IMG/VR virus record: IMGVR_UViG_3300042154_001914
Span: 1 to 26,225 of that record
Direction: 5' to 3' (one strand)
DNA: 26,225 nucleotides
DNA from: a virus
The position numbers and the translations under genes are program-made. Positions within the stretch are counted from its first letter, which is position 1, and each line of letters begins with the position of its first letter. Positions 7,365 to 15,073 of the stretch are shown here, piece after piece. Under the pieces are notes generated by a model that did not search any database, had not been told where the DNA came from, and saw only the letters and a program-made list of their open reading frames with translations.

Positions 7365-9403
7365 TGTATTACTTTTCTAAAGTCATTAATCAATTCTAAA
7401 GATACTTCACCCGTTGTTATGTCTGAATTAAAAGAGTTAATTATATACCTCTTATCTTGTATAACGAGCCTGTCGTTTAAACGTAACGAGGTGACTAAAC
7501 CTATAGGGAAATAAGCCTTAATTTTAGTTAGTCTATTCTTAGTATTAAATAGGTTTGATAGGTACCCGAAATAATAAGTGGCAAATAATGAGTTGTCAAT
7601 TATCTTATCATACCATGTTGAATTATCACTAGAGAAATTAAGAGAATAAATTTGATTATTATACTCCAAATCTTGACCGAAAATTGCTGTATTTGTTATT
7701 GATGTTTCGGTTGTACCATCAAAAAAACGAACAGTAAAAAAAGGCGCATGACCGTTGTAATATAATAGAATAGGTTTTGGTACATATGGCTTTAAATCAG
7801 GATAACTAGTTAATGCATATCCAACTTGTATATTTGTATTTGAAAACTTTTGAAACTGTAGATTTTCAAATGGTACACTAATATTAAATTCCCCACCATC
7901 ATATGGGTAATCATTTGAAATATCTCCATACTCCCGTCCATTTGCATCACCAAAAGCTCTATTTGTAAATGATTCACTTTTTTGATAGTTGAATGATACT
8001 TTTTTATAAAGTGGCAACCTATCAATTGATATAGTGTCTGTATCAACATATTTTGTTATGTCAGTTGTTGCGCCTTTACTATACCAATTGTCCAAAGGTT
8101 CTATTTGAAAAGTATCAACTCCAACTGAATAGCAAGTTAAATTAAATTGTTTTAATATACCGCTAAAAAAGTCTGATATTGTTATGTCGGGCATATTGTC
8201 GGATATACCTACATAAGCAGCAGGCACGTTTAAAGATGGCACTATCTGTCTCGCAATTACACCACCACCACTTACCGAGTATGCTGTCGTAGTTCCAGCG
8301 AATGTAACCGTATAATTACTAACCCTATCAACTATAATGCTATACCGTATATCTGTATTAATATCTGATCTAACTTTAAATGTCATCACATCTTCATAAG
8401 TAGAGCTAGATTCCATTTCATATATTTTTATATTATTTTCAATTGCAGAATCAAGAGTTACTACCTGATAAAATAAACCATTTTTATATACTGAAATTCC
8501 TAAATTAACATTCGCAACTGTCGTGGCATCTAATCTAAAAAAAATAGTTGACTTCATTGGAAAACCATTTGTCGTTCCTCTCAATGTAAACTCCCCACTA
8601 TCATAAACTAAAGGATCTACATTTGCATCATCATTTATGGGTGCTATATCCGTATATGTTAAATATTTTCCGTATTTTTTAGCTTCTATATTATCTATAT
8701 TTTTACACCATAAAAACAGCTTCTTAAATTTGTTTGTTTGAAGGAATGTCGATTGAAAAGTTATATCATATTTTGTTTGAATTGCTTGAAATATTTTACT
8801 TACTTTAACTGCGGGAAATAGCTCGGCATAGTCTATTCTGCCAACACTAGTATTAATATCTGTGCTTGTTGCATCGTTGTAGCTCCATGCTTTTTCGCTT
8901 GTTATTAAAGGAAATCTAACATCATAATCGGTCACGCTATTTGTTACCCTATCTTGAATTTCAGCTCCGCTTGTAACATCGGTTAAAAATGAATAGTTTA
9001 AATCACTTATCTTAGCAATTCCAAACTTATCTTTTAAACTAGTTAAGTCACCATAGAAAGTAATTGAATAATGTTGTACTTTTCCATCTTTTACGCTACT
9101 CCCCTCTAATTGTATTTTACCCGTTCTAAATGGAACTAAACCAATCTCAATGTAGGCAAATCTTCTTTGATTGTGATCTATTTTATTATTGACATCATTC
9201 TGATAAAAGTATTCAAAGATTTTATTGTTATTATCCGAAGCGGGAACGGTAAAAGACTGACTAAAATCTGTATAAACTTTTGAAATATCCTGAATATTTT
9301 GAATCGAACTAGATATGTTTATTTTTTCATCATCAAATAAATCTAATTTAGTGTAATCGTTTTGCGTTGTCCCTTCAATATAAATATCTACCTGTCGCTT
9401 CAT
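7361..9403 (-). CDS. Large minor tail / baseplate-like protein (680 aa)
   Basis: The 680-aa product begins MKRQVDIYIEG and carries an N-terminal region with DISKVYTDFSQSFTVPASDN, a block I recall from a conserved structural protein of Bacteroidota siphophages. A central segment (about residues 390-450: NMPDITISDFFSGILKQFNL, then TFQIEPLDNWYSKG and DITKYVD) also fits that family. It is beta-rich throughout, without membrane or enzymatic motifs. The position between neck genes and tape measure suggests a distal tail or baseplate hub component. It overlaps both neighbours by 4 nt. Family assignment is from recall, not a search. Confidence 0.68.
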   Translation of the reverse strand: MKRQVDIYIEGTTQNDYTKLDLFDDEKINISSSIQNIQDISKVYTDFSQSFTVPASDNNNKIFEYFYQNDVNNKIDHNQRRFAYIEIGLVPFRTGKIQLEGSSVKDGKVQHYSITFYGDLTSLKDKFGIAKISDLNYSFLTDVTSGAEIQDRVTNSVTDYDVRFPLITSEKAWSYNDATSTDINTSVGRIDYAELFPAVKVSKIFQAIQTKYDITFQSTFLQTNKFKKLFLWCKNIDNIEAKKYGKYLTYTDIAPINDDANVDPLVYDSGEFTLRGTTNGFPMKSTIFFRLDATTVANVNLGISVYKNGLFYQVVTLDSAIENNIKIYEMESSSTYEDVMTFKVRSDINTDIRYSIIVDRVSNYTVTFAGTTTAYSVSGGGVIARQIVPSLNVPAAYVGISDNMPDITISDFFSGILKQFNLTCYSVGVDTFQIEPLDNWYSKGATTDITKYVDTDTISIDRLPLYKKVSFNYQKSESFTNRAFGDANGREYGDISNDYPYDGGEFNISVPFENLQFQKFSNTNIQVGYALTSYPDLKPYVPKPILLYYNGHAPFFTVRFFDGTTETSITNTAIFGQDLEYNNQIYSLNFSSDNSTWYDKIIDNSLFATYYFGYLSNLFNTKNRLTKIKAYFPIGLVTSLRLNDRLVIQDKRYIINSFNSDITTGEVSLELINDFRKVIQ

Positions 9404-10482
9404 ATTAATGGATTTGAAAAGTTAAAATCTAAAGCATAATTTATCAATTTATTATTGATATTTTTCTGCAAATCAACTTGCTTTGTTGTAATTGTCGCAG
9501 GTCTATTATTAATCAATATCCTATCACTTAATAGTATCTGTTTGATAGTATCTTTAAAATCCTCAGTAACCCACCCTGAGTTAGTTTTAATTGATTCGTT
9601 ACCATTTGTGTTGAATGTACTAACTAATCCTTCTTGAGCGTTAAATGTACCTTCATCAACTCTGTAATTTTTGTATGATTGACTTTCTATATTTAAAGAA
9701 TCTGTTGAGTTTTTAAATAAAAATTCTCTTTGCCACGCTCCGAACCTATTTATAAAATCTAAAATTACAGGTGAATATTTACACTCCTCTTGTGGCTTAA
9801 AATAATAAGTAGCTAAAACAGTTGTCGTATCATTATCTATAATTTCTAGCTTATTACCGTCCGCCCAATAAGTAGGGTAAACCTTGTAGATTTGCTTCCA
9901 CTCTGGTAGCTCAGGACTTGCTTCACTTATCGTGTTAGTTACCGTTGCGCCACTTACTAGATTTGTGTATTTATATCTTAAATTATAACTACTAGTATAG
10001 CTATTATAGACAGCTATATCTCCAGGTTTTAAAGTGGCATAAGTTTCAGAGCTATCATAGTGATAGTAATATGTTTTAGGATCTAATAAGTAAGGATCAG
10101 GATTTACATTTATTCCATTTTGTTGGTAGGCATAACCTTTGAATCCTGAATAATCGATACTGTCTAATAATGTATAAGTTGTTCCTACCAATTTATAACG
10201 CTTTATATTAACATTTGTGTAAATTTCTGTATCTAAATCATAATTTAAAGTATTACCATTAATACCATAAGTTAAATTAGTTATGTACTCGTTTATGTAC
10301 GGTGAAACGTCGAAATTTACCTTTGTTACATTAGTTGCCGGAGTTAATTTACTTAGCGTATATTGTGGTAAACTAGGATAGGAAGCTCCTTGCTTCCATA
10401 AAAATATCTCAACTAAACCACCAACTACACCAGTTCCACTAACAGGGATAATATAAGGACTTCTTGTTAATATTATATTCAT
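9400..10482 (-). CDS. Conserved minor tail protein (360 aa)
   Basis: A 360-aa beta-rich protein starting MNIILTRSPYIIPVSG. It contains VNFDVSPYINEYI (about 82-94) and, near residue 240, PVILDFINRFGAWQREFLFK followed by S-T-D-S-L-N, patterns I associate with a tail-structure protein found beside the large tail protein in Bacteroidota phages. The end includes PATITTKQVDLQK and LDFNFSNPLI. It is likely a tail-tip component working with the next gene, with which it overlaps by 4 nt. The biochemical role is unknown. Confidence 0.65.
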   Translation of the reverse strand: MNIILTRSPYIIPVSGTGVVGGLVEIFLWKQGASYPSLPQYTLSKLTPATNVTKVNFDVSPYINEYITNLTYGINGNTLNYDLDTEIYTNVNIKRYKLVGTTYTLLDSIDYSGFKGYAYQQNGINVNPDPYLLDPKTYYYHYDSSETYATLKPGDIAVYNSYTSSYNLRYKYTNLVSGATVTNTISEASPELPEWKQIYKVYPTYWADGNKLEIIDNDTTTVLATYYFKPQEECKYSPVILDFINRFGAWQREFLFKNSTDSLNIESQSYKNYRVDEGTFNAQEGLVSTFNTNGNESIKTNSGWVTEDFKDTIKQILLSDRILINNRPATITTKQVDLQKNINNKLINYALDFNFSNPLI

Positions 10483-11009
10483 TTTTTTGGTTGTTCAATT
10501 GTTTGATTAAATAACGTAACTGCATCCAAACCGTATTTAGTGACTAATTCTTCAGGCAATCTTTTATAAGCTGCTTCAAATGGTTTTGTAAAAAATAAAC
10601 TTGGTTTTATTCCATTGTAATAAATTGACCTAGCAATTAAGAATTGAATTGATTTTCTGAAACCTACTGCGCTAATCGTTCTACCTGTAAATTTTCCATT
10701 TTTTCCACGTGGTGCAAGTCCCTTTCTTACTATCCATTTATCAAGTGCTTTTGGTGGTGGCATCTTTGTACCGAACTTATAAGCGGTCGTCCAAACTGAT
10801 CTTTTACCATTAACTCCCTTATCCTGAAAAGTACCGTAATCCTCCATTGAGAAATACAAGCTAAATGAATTTGCCATTAGTTTGTATTCGCCTTTTAAGC
10901 TATTATAAAGCTTCTTAGAACTATTCTTTTTTAGCTTAGTAAGATTTGTTCTACTTTCTTTTATAACGTAGTCACGAAACTTCTTTAATTCCTTTTCAGT
11001 TTCTAACAT
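10479..11009 (-). CDS. HK97-gp10-like neck/tail-completion protein
   Basis: The 176-aa product is basic, with an N-terminal helix (ETEKELKKFRDYVIKESR), a YGTFQDKGVNGK segment near 58-69, TKMPPPKALDKWIVRKGLAP (about 81-100), then KSIQFLIARSIYYNGIKPS and FFTKPFEAA. The small size, the YGxFQDxG-type turn and the rigid helix followed by the IARxIYxxGI motif match the gp10-like tail-completion family of Bacteroidota phages. Such proteins sit at the head-tail interface. It overlaps the 151-aa gene before it by 7 nt and the 360-aa gene after it by 4 nt. Tail-completion is family-level inference. Confidence 0.65.
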   Translation of the reverse strand: MLETEKELKKFRDYVIKESRTNLTKLKKNSSKKLYNSLKGEYKLMANSFSLYFSMEDYGTFQDKGVNGKRSVWTTAYKFGTKMPPPKALDKWIVRKGLAPRGKNGKFTGRTISAVGFRKSIQFLIARSIYYNGIKPSLFFTKPFEAAYKRLPEELVTKYGLDAVTLFNQTIEQPKK

Positions 11010-11458
11010 ATAACCATACTATTTTCGCAAATAACATCGAAAGTCATAGTCCAGCCAGCTACATTTTCCTCAAACTTATCATAAAAAGGCTCGCAGTTAG
11101 CAACATTTTCAATCTGATATAGATCACTGAATAAAGAACCTCTATACATACTTTCATAAAGTCTATTTAGAATTGATAATGTCGTATTCATTACGTCGTC
11201 TTCATTATTATTCCCTACATATTCTATTAACGTTTGATCCTTGCTAAAATCAACTAAATCCATGCATATTATTGATATGTTAAAGATTAAAACTTGCTTA
11301 TCAAATGTAGAACTATTAACCATTATATGACATAAAGGGAAAAGGTTTTGTTTGTTGTTTAATACACTTGCAAGGTCTCCCTTAGTCGTTTGATTAACTA
11401 AACTATCATTGTTAACACTATCATATAACTTTGTCACTATGTCGTAAAATCCACTCAT
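11003..11458 (-). CDS. Conserved neck/tail-terminator-like protein (151 aa)
   Basis: The 151-aa product begins MSGFYDIVTKLYDSV and contains LFPLCHIMVNSSTF (about 40-53), an IICMDLVDFSK strand, a helix with MNTTLSILNRLYESMYRG, and NVAGWTMTFDVICEN at the end. The N-terminal helix, central beta-sheet and late AGW-x-M/L-TFDV strand match a Bacteroidota phage family located next to gp10-like genes. In other siphophages this slot holds the tail terminator, which is the inferred role. ATGA joins it to the frameshifted chaperone reading frame, and it overlaps the next gene by 7 nt. Confidence 0.62.
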   Translation of the reverse strand: MSGFYDIVTKLYDSVNNDSLVNQTTKGDLASVLNNKQNLFPLCHIMVNSSTFDKQVLIFNISIICMDLVDFSKDQTLIEYVGNNNEDDVMNTTLSILNRLYESMYRGSLFSDLYQIENVANCEPFYDKFEENVAGWTMTFDVICENSMVIC

Positions 11459-11733
11459 TTTAATCTTTGTTTTTTTAATTGGTTAATTTCTATTCTATTC
11501 TTTTGCTTTTCGAATGTCAAAAAGTTAAGGATGGTAAATAGTTCTGTTCTGAGGACTTCATCAAATTTTGTAACGTCTCCCTTTGCGACTGCATAAATTG
11601 ACTGATACCATCCCCATTGTTTGCTGAACTGATTTTCTTCGCTAAAATCATTCTGTTGCTCTTGTTCAGTTTCTTCATCTGTGTCTCCAAATAGTTGAGT
11701 GTAGCTTCCAACAACTCCCTTTCTAAATTCCAA
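11455..11733 (-). CDS. Tail-assembly chaperone, -1 frame extension (GT-like part)
   Basis: This 92-codon frame has no ATG at its left end; it opens at a TTG that lies inside a run of nine T residues and is in the -1 frame of the 235-aa gene. It encodes LEFRKGVVGSYTQLFG, an acidic linker, then KQWGWYQSIYAVAKGD, VTKFDEVL and a C-terminal FLTFEKQKNRIEINQL helix, a pattern I recognise from the second tail-chaperone protein of Bacteroidota phages. The simplest reading is a -1 ribosomal frameshift giving a 256-aa fusion (164 residues of the first frame plus 92). It ends with ATGA overlapping the next gene. An independent TTG start is a weaker alternative. Confidence 0.7.
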   Translation of the reverse strand: MEFRKGVVGSYTQLFGDTDEETEQEQQNDFSEENQFSKQWGWYQSIYAVAKGDVTKFDEVLRTELFTILNFLTFEKQKNRIEINQLKKQRLK

Positions 11734-12224
11734 AAAAAAACATGTGAACTTAATGCAACTGATAATGGAGTGTATTTCATTAAGTCGCTAAATTCCTCAA
11801 CGTTATTAAATGGTGCAATTAGATATTGATTCTTTTTATTCTTCTCAATTACGGGACGGTATAACACTGCCATTGCTTTGTGAAAGGTATCAAAATCTTT
11901 AAATTGACTTTCTAATTCAATATATTCCTCCCAAGTTATTTTATCAAAGTTTGGTATCATACCAAGTTCCAAATCTTTTATTTTGAAAGTAGGTTTTAAC
12001 TTCGGTATCTCGGAGAACAATTTATTAAAATGATTAACCAATTCAACCATATCATTGAAAGCTATTTTAACAACTTCTTTTAATTCAATTCCACAAAAGA
12101 TTTGTATCATTTTTTGCGCTGTAAACTCATCATCATTTGAGTTCTTAGATACCTCCATAAACTTTTGGTAATGTAGTAATGGAATTTCATCTAAAGACGT
12201 TGGTATTGTAAGTTCTATTTTCAT
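11517..12224 (-). CDS. Tail-assembly chaperone, 0-frame product (G-like, 235 aa)
   Basis: The 235-aa product begins MKIELTIPTSLDEIPLLHYQ and contains FTAQKMIQIFCGI, a MIPNFDKITWEEYIELES segment and FHKAMAVLYRPVIEKNKKNQ, typical of the first tail-chaperone frame in Bacteroidota phages. After the slippery T run its own frame continues for 71 residues ending with NNGDGISQFMQS, which also resembles natural ends of this family, so 217 nt appear to code for protein in two frames. Chaperones of this type coat the tape measure before tube assembly. The nonamer TTAATCGTT lies 8 nt before the ATG, and a 31-nt gap separates the gene from terL, so this may start a late unit. Confidence 0.72.
   Translation of the reverse strand: MKIELTIPTSLDEIPLLHYQKFMEVSKNSNDDEFTAQKMIQIFCGIELKEVVKIAFNDMVELVNHFNKLFSEIPKLKPTFKIKDLELGMIPNFDKITWEEYIELESQFKDFDTFHKAMAVLYRPVIEKNKKNQYLIAPFNNVEEFSDLMKYTPLSVALSSHVFFWNLERELLEATLNYLETQMKKLNKSNRMILAKKISSANNGDGISQFMQSQRETLQNLMKSSEQNYLPSLTF
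11732..11740 (-). other. Slippery run U9 for -1 programmed frameshift
   Basis: The minus strand reads CAT GTT TTT TTT TGG in the 0 frame, so the heptamer T-TTT-TTT stands in the correct phase (X-XXY-YYZ) for tandem slippage by one base. Slipping back after the second TTT moves reading to TTG GAA TTT AGA, the frame of the 92-codon extension. The 0 frame and -1 frame are both open here. Confidence 0.7.
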
Positions 12225-12232
12225 ATATTTAA

Positions 12233-12241
12233 AACGATTAA
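12233..12241 (-). promoter_or_regulatory. Late-gene start motif TTAATCGTT, copy 3
   Basis: The nonamer precedes the ATG of the tail chaperone gene by exactly 8 nt, with ACAA 8 nt upstream of it, as in copy 2. It lies in the short gap after the terL stop codon. Confidence 0.5.
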
Positions 12242-12255
12242 ATTAATATTTGTGT

Positions 12256-13458
12256 TTAGTAGATTGAATAATTACCTTTATTTCTACCTAATCCTATAGT
12301 TTCCATTTCGTGGTATCTCCAGGCATCAATTGCGTGGTTAAAATTCTCAATCGGTTTATTCAATTTCGCTCCTGTTTTTTTGTCTTTGTCCCATGCATAT
12401 TTACGTAGTTCATTTATCAAATTTAAAGAAGTTTGACTAACTAAATAACTATTGTCTTGAATTGTTTGGATACCATAGTTTATACTATCCGAACCTTTTG
12501 TGACTGCATAAGCATTTACACCGTATGATTTTAATTCTGCTATTGATTTTGGCTCTGCACTATCACAATAACAAGGTAATTTTGTTGTAATATATTTTGC
12601 TATTTGTGAATTACTTAACCCTTTGTTATAACATATCTCATTTATTATTCTTTGGTCGTTATATTTATATATTTCTATTATAGAAGTAGGATCATTTGTA
12701 TAACCAAAATCTAATCCGTAACCGATTAAACGAGCCTCACTAGGTATATTGTCAATTAGCTTCCAATTATTGAATATAACCCCTTCTAAATTACCAATTT
12801 CACCTAGAATATAAACATAACACCAATTCGCCCAATAACTATTCTTTATATTATTGCTATCCTTCCAATCTTTATTGACATCGTGAAAGGCTTTTGACTG
12901 TTTAATCAATAAATCTTCTAAAGTTTCTGGTGGTAAACCTTCATTATCGTGGTATGTTAATAATAAAAATTCAGAATTATGTTCCTGTAAAGTTTCAGTA
13001 TGCACCCAAAATTCATTGTCTGGGTTAAAATCTATCCAAGTTTCTTTTGACCTAATCATTAAAGCATCTGCTATGTCAAAAGCTATATGATTTGCCTCAT
13101 TAATAAATAATATATCACGCTTACCACTTGCTTTTGCCTTACCTACATTATCAAATGATTTGAATTGAATACGTGTGCCGTTGTGAAAAGTATATGTTAA
13201 GCTAGATGCATTCCAATGTGTATCAATCCAACGATTTGTCTCTTGCATTATGGTTCTAAAGATGTCTAATGCACCCTCTTTTACTGCTGGTAATGTTTCA
13301 GCAACTACGGTTATTTTTATCTTAGATGTCTTTGTTGCCTTATCAATTAATATTGGTATAATTCCATACGTTTTACCTGCTGAAGTACCGCCTTGAATAA
13401 CTCTTTTACGAGCCTTCATATTTAGCAATTTCTTTATTGCAGTAGTTTTCGTAAACAT
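12256..13458 (-). CDS. terL: Terminase large subunit
   Basis: The 400-aa product has an N-terminal ATPase with Walker A GGTSAGKT at 23-30, a Walker B-like RDILFINEANHI near 115-126, and a C-terminal RNase-H-like nuclease with acidic clusters at GLDFGYTNDPT (about 248-258), CDSAEPKSI and NFNHAIDAWRY (Asp378). Together these define the DNA-packaging motor that translocates and cuts phage DNA at the portal. The length is near the family minimum (about 400-430) and no motif is missing. It is similar in style to PBSX-type terminases. The ATG overlaps the TerS stop by one base (TAATG). Confidence 0.93.
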   Translation of the reverse strand: MFTKTTAIKKLLNMKARKRVIQGGTSAGKTYGIIPILIDKATKTSKIKITVVAETLPAVKEGALDIFRTIMQETNRWIDTHWNASSLTYTFHNGTRIQFKSFDNVGKAKASGKRDILFINEANHIAFDIADALMIRSKETWIDFNPDNEFWVHTETLQEHNSEFLLLTYHDNEGLPPETLEDLLIKQSKAFHDVNKDWKDSNNIKNSYWANWCYVYILGEIGNLEGVIFNNWKLIDNIPSEARLIGYGLDFGYTNDPTSIIEIYKYNDQRIINEICYNKGLSNSQIAKYITTKLPCYCDSAEPKSIAELKSYGVNAYAVTKGSDSINYGIQTIQDNSYLVSQTSLNLINELRKYAWDKDKKTGAKLNKPIENFNHAIDAWRYHEMETIGLGRNKGNYSIY

Positions 13459-13853
13459 TAATCAAATAATGGTTGCTCTGTTTTCTGACTTACTTCAGAT
13501 TTATCTACAAGTCCATTTAAACGCTGTGTAATTGATGCATTATATTGACCTACCATTCCGCCCTCAATTTGATCCGCTTGTCTTTCTAGCCTTATATGTG
13601 AACAGATAGCAATGTAATCGTCATATAATTTATCTTGATTGTCGAAATATTGACCTATAGTAAAACCATGTTTTCTTTTAACATACACCTCAAAACCTTG
13701 TTGTGTTAGTGGAACTTCGTGAGGCACAGGAACTAAACTACCATTCCGATCTAATTGATAAATAAGTCTAGGATTGTTTTTTACATGTGTTCTATAATCC
13801 TCCCATAAATCATACATTTTTTGTGGAGTTTCAATAAGTTTAACTTGTCCCAT
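13458..13853 (-). CDS. terS: Terminase small subunit
   Basis: The 131-aa product contains a predicted helical DNA-binding region with PQKMYDLWEDYRTHVKNNPR, an LTQQGFEVYVKRKHGF segment and, near the C-terminus, DQIEGGMVGQYNASITQRLN followed by GLVDKSE. The last block is characteristic of small terminase subunits in Bacteroidota phages. TerS selects the packaging site and stimulates TerL, whose gene follows with a one-base overlap. The start lies 1 nt after the stop of the 76-aa gene. Confidence 0.85.
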   Translation of the reverse strand: MGQVKLIETPQKMYDLWEDYRTHVKNNPRLIYQLDRNGSLVPVPHEVPLTQQGFEVYVKRKHGFTIGQYFDNQDKLYDDYIAICSHIRLERQADQIEGGMVGQYNASITQRLNGLVDKSEVSQKTEQPLFD

Positions 13854-13854
13854 A

Positions 13855-14085
13855 TCAATTATTATCTAAAACTTTTTTAAGTTCTTTTACCAAATCTCTC
13901 CAACATGATCCGCACATTGTAGGTTGTTCGTTTTTGCTGAATATCCTATTGAATATTTGTATTAATCTAATTTGCTCTAATGGTGAAATCTCATCACTTA
14001 AAAAGCAATCGTTTAAAAATTCAATCTCATTTAACTCTAATGGTAAATGGTTTGCCACTACTAATTCACATTTTTTCTTTGCCAT
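13855..14085 (-). CDS. Small CxxC protein next to terS (76 aa)
   Basis: This 76-aa protein is mostly helical, with a Leu/Glu-rich first half and a CGSCWRDLVKELKKVL ending (Cys pair near residues 58-61). One CxxC pair plus a Cys near the start might bind metal, but no full zinc site is evident. I recall similar short proteins with CxxC directly before terS in Bacteroidota phages without known function. It is tightly packed, 1 nt from each neighbour. Confidence 0.62.
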   Translation of the reverse strand: MAKKKCELVVANHLPLELNEIEFLNDCFLSDEISPLEQIRLIQIFNRIFSKNEQPTMCGSCWRDLVKELKKVLDNN

Positions 14086-14086
14086 G

Positions 14087-14599
14087 TTATATCAATTCAT
14101 ATTCTTTATTTAAATAATCTTCAAAATCTTCGCCTATCTCTAACCTAATTTTTTCCTTAGTTTTCTTAATACTTCTAAAAACTGTTGAAGGAGCTATATT
14201 GTATTTCGCTGCTATTTTTCGCATTGATAAACCTTTCTCGAAATAGTTATTTAGTATTATAACGTCTGAATAGTGTGTTTTGTATTTAACGGCTTCTATC
14301 TTTGTATTTATCTTTGTGAAGGATTGAAATTCTAATTCATCTATTTGCTCCGAAACTAAGCTTTTAACGTCCTCTAAGTTGACTTTTGTCATTCTGTTGT
14401 CTATTCTTACCTTATCAATGTAGACCGATCTTAAAGTTAACCAAATGTATGCGTCTGATATATCTTTGTTGCTCTTGTTTGTGTATATTTTTAGATACAT
14501 ATCTTGAACGACATCTTCTGAAAGTTCACCAGCTCCAAATGACTTTGCTATTGATACCCATTTTTTATGATTCTTAGATATTTTTTCTAATTGCTTCAT
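14087..14599 (-). CDS. Phage RNA polymerase sigma factor (sigma-70-like)
   Basis: The 170-aa product has a region-2-like N-terminal half (about 10-70: GELSEDVVQDMYLKIYTNKS then YIWLTLRSVYIDKVR, including the promoter-core binding pattern) and a C-terminal region 4 helix-turn-helix (about 124-146: LSMRKIAAKYNIAPSTVFRS). This is the architecture of ECF-sized sigma factors and of phage sigma-like regulators. It stands just before terS, at the start of the late genes, which suggests it directs host RNA polymerase to late promoters; the TTAATCGTT motif at three late starts is a candidate target. ATGA overlaps the upstream gene, so it is expressed from the middle operon. Confidence 0.82.
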   Translation of the reverse strand: MKQLEKISKNHKKWVSIAKSFGAGELSEDVVQDMYLKIYTNKSNKDISDAYIWLTLRSVYIDKVRIDNRMTKVNLEDVKSLVSEQIDELEFQSFTKINTKIEAVKYKTHYSDVIILNNYFEKGLSMRKIAAKYNIAPSTVFRSIKKTKEKIRLEIGEDFEDYLNKEYELI

Positions 14600-14796
14600 A
14601 TGATTAAGGTCATTTGTTTATTAAACATAGCATCAACAACCGTAGGACAACCATATCTAGTAACAGCTAAGTTTATGAAGTACGGTTCTTTTCTAACTCT
14701 ATAATTCGATTTAACTACAGGCAAAGGATAAATAAGAATACCATCTACAAAAGTAGCTTTAATGTCTCTAACTCTGCAATATTGTTCTAATTTCAT
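14596..14796 (-). CDS. Unknown protein (66 aa)
   Basis: The chosen start is the ATG at 14796, which shares a base with the previous stop (TGATG); an in-frame ATG four codons earlier would create a longer overlap with no benefit. The product begins MKLEQYCRVRDIKATFVDG and is a small basic beta-like protein with no family I recognise. It ends in an ATGA overlap with the sigma factor gene. Confidence 0.6.
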   Translation of the reverse strand: MKLEQYCRVRDIKATFVDGILIYPLPVVKSNYRVRKEPYFINLAVTRYGCPTVVDAMFNKQMTLII

Positions 14797-14894
14797 CAGT
14801 TGTAACAAATTCTTTCATAAATATAGTAATATTTTTCACAACTATAATTTTCGAATACAATAAATTCTACCCATTCAAATAGTTCAGCTGTCAT
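14796..14894 (-). CDS. Tiny protein (32 aa)
   Basis: ATG at 14894 to TGA at 14796 encodes MTAELFEWVEFIVFENYSCE and 12 more residues rich in Tyr and Glu. It is locked between ATGA at its start and TGATG at its end, and covers what would otherwise be an ~80-nt gap, so it is probably translated. No family is recognised. It may act mainly to couple translation of its neighbours. Confidence 0.5.
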   Translation of the reverse strand: MTAELFEWVEFIVFENYSCEKYYYIYERICYN

Positions 14895-15073
14895 TTCTTA
14901 GTTTTGAAATTTGTATAATTCGCTATAATATAGATGACAAATTCACGCATAAATACACTATCCTTCTCGCTTTTATACCATTCAATGGCAACTTTATGAA
15001 GGTCGGACAATGTACCGTGCTTTGTAATTATATTTCTTCTATTTGGAAGATCAAGGATTGGCTGTATTAACAT
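14891..15073 (-). CDS. Unknown protein (60 aa)
   Basis: The 60-aa product starts MLIQPILDLPNRRNIITKHG and has a helical centre (LSDLHKVAIEWYKSEKD) and a hydrophobic VIYIIANYTNF segment near the end. I recognise no family. It overlaps the upstream gene by 7 nt and the next tiny gene by ATGA. Confidence 0.55.
   Translation of the reverse strand: MLIQPILDLPNRRNIITKHGTLSDLHKVAIEWYKSEKDSVFMREFVIYIIANYTNFKTKK

Noticed and set aside
11455-11733. TTG at 11733 as an independent start codon
   Set aside because: It lies inside the slippery T run, exactly at the -1 landing codon, with no other start signal; frameshift is the simpler explanation, though not excluded.
11732-11740. T9 run as a sequencing length error joining the two frames
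   Set aside because: Both frames read like family members past the run, so a single corrected frame would not account for the 0-frame C-terminus. Raw-read checking is still sensible.
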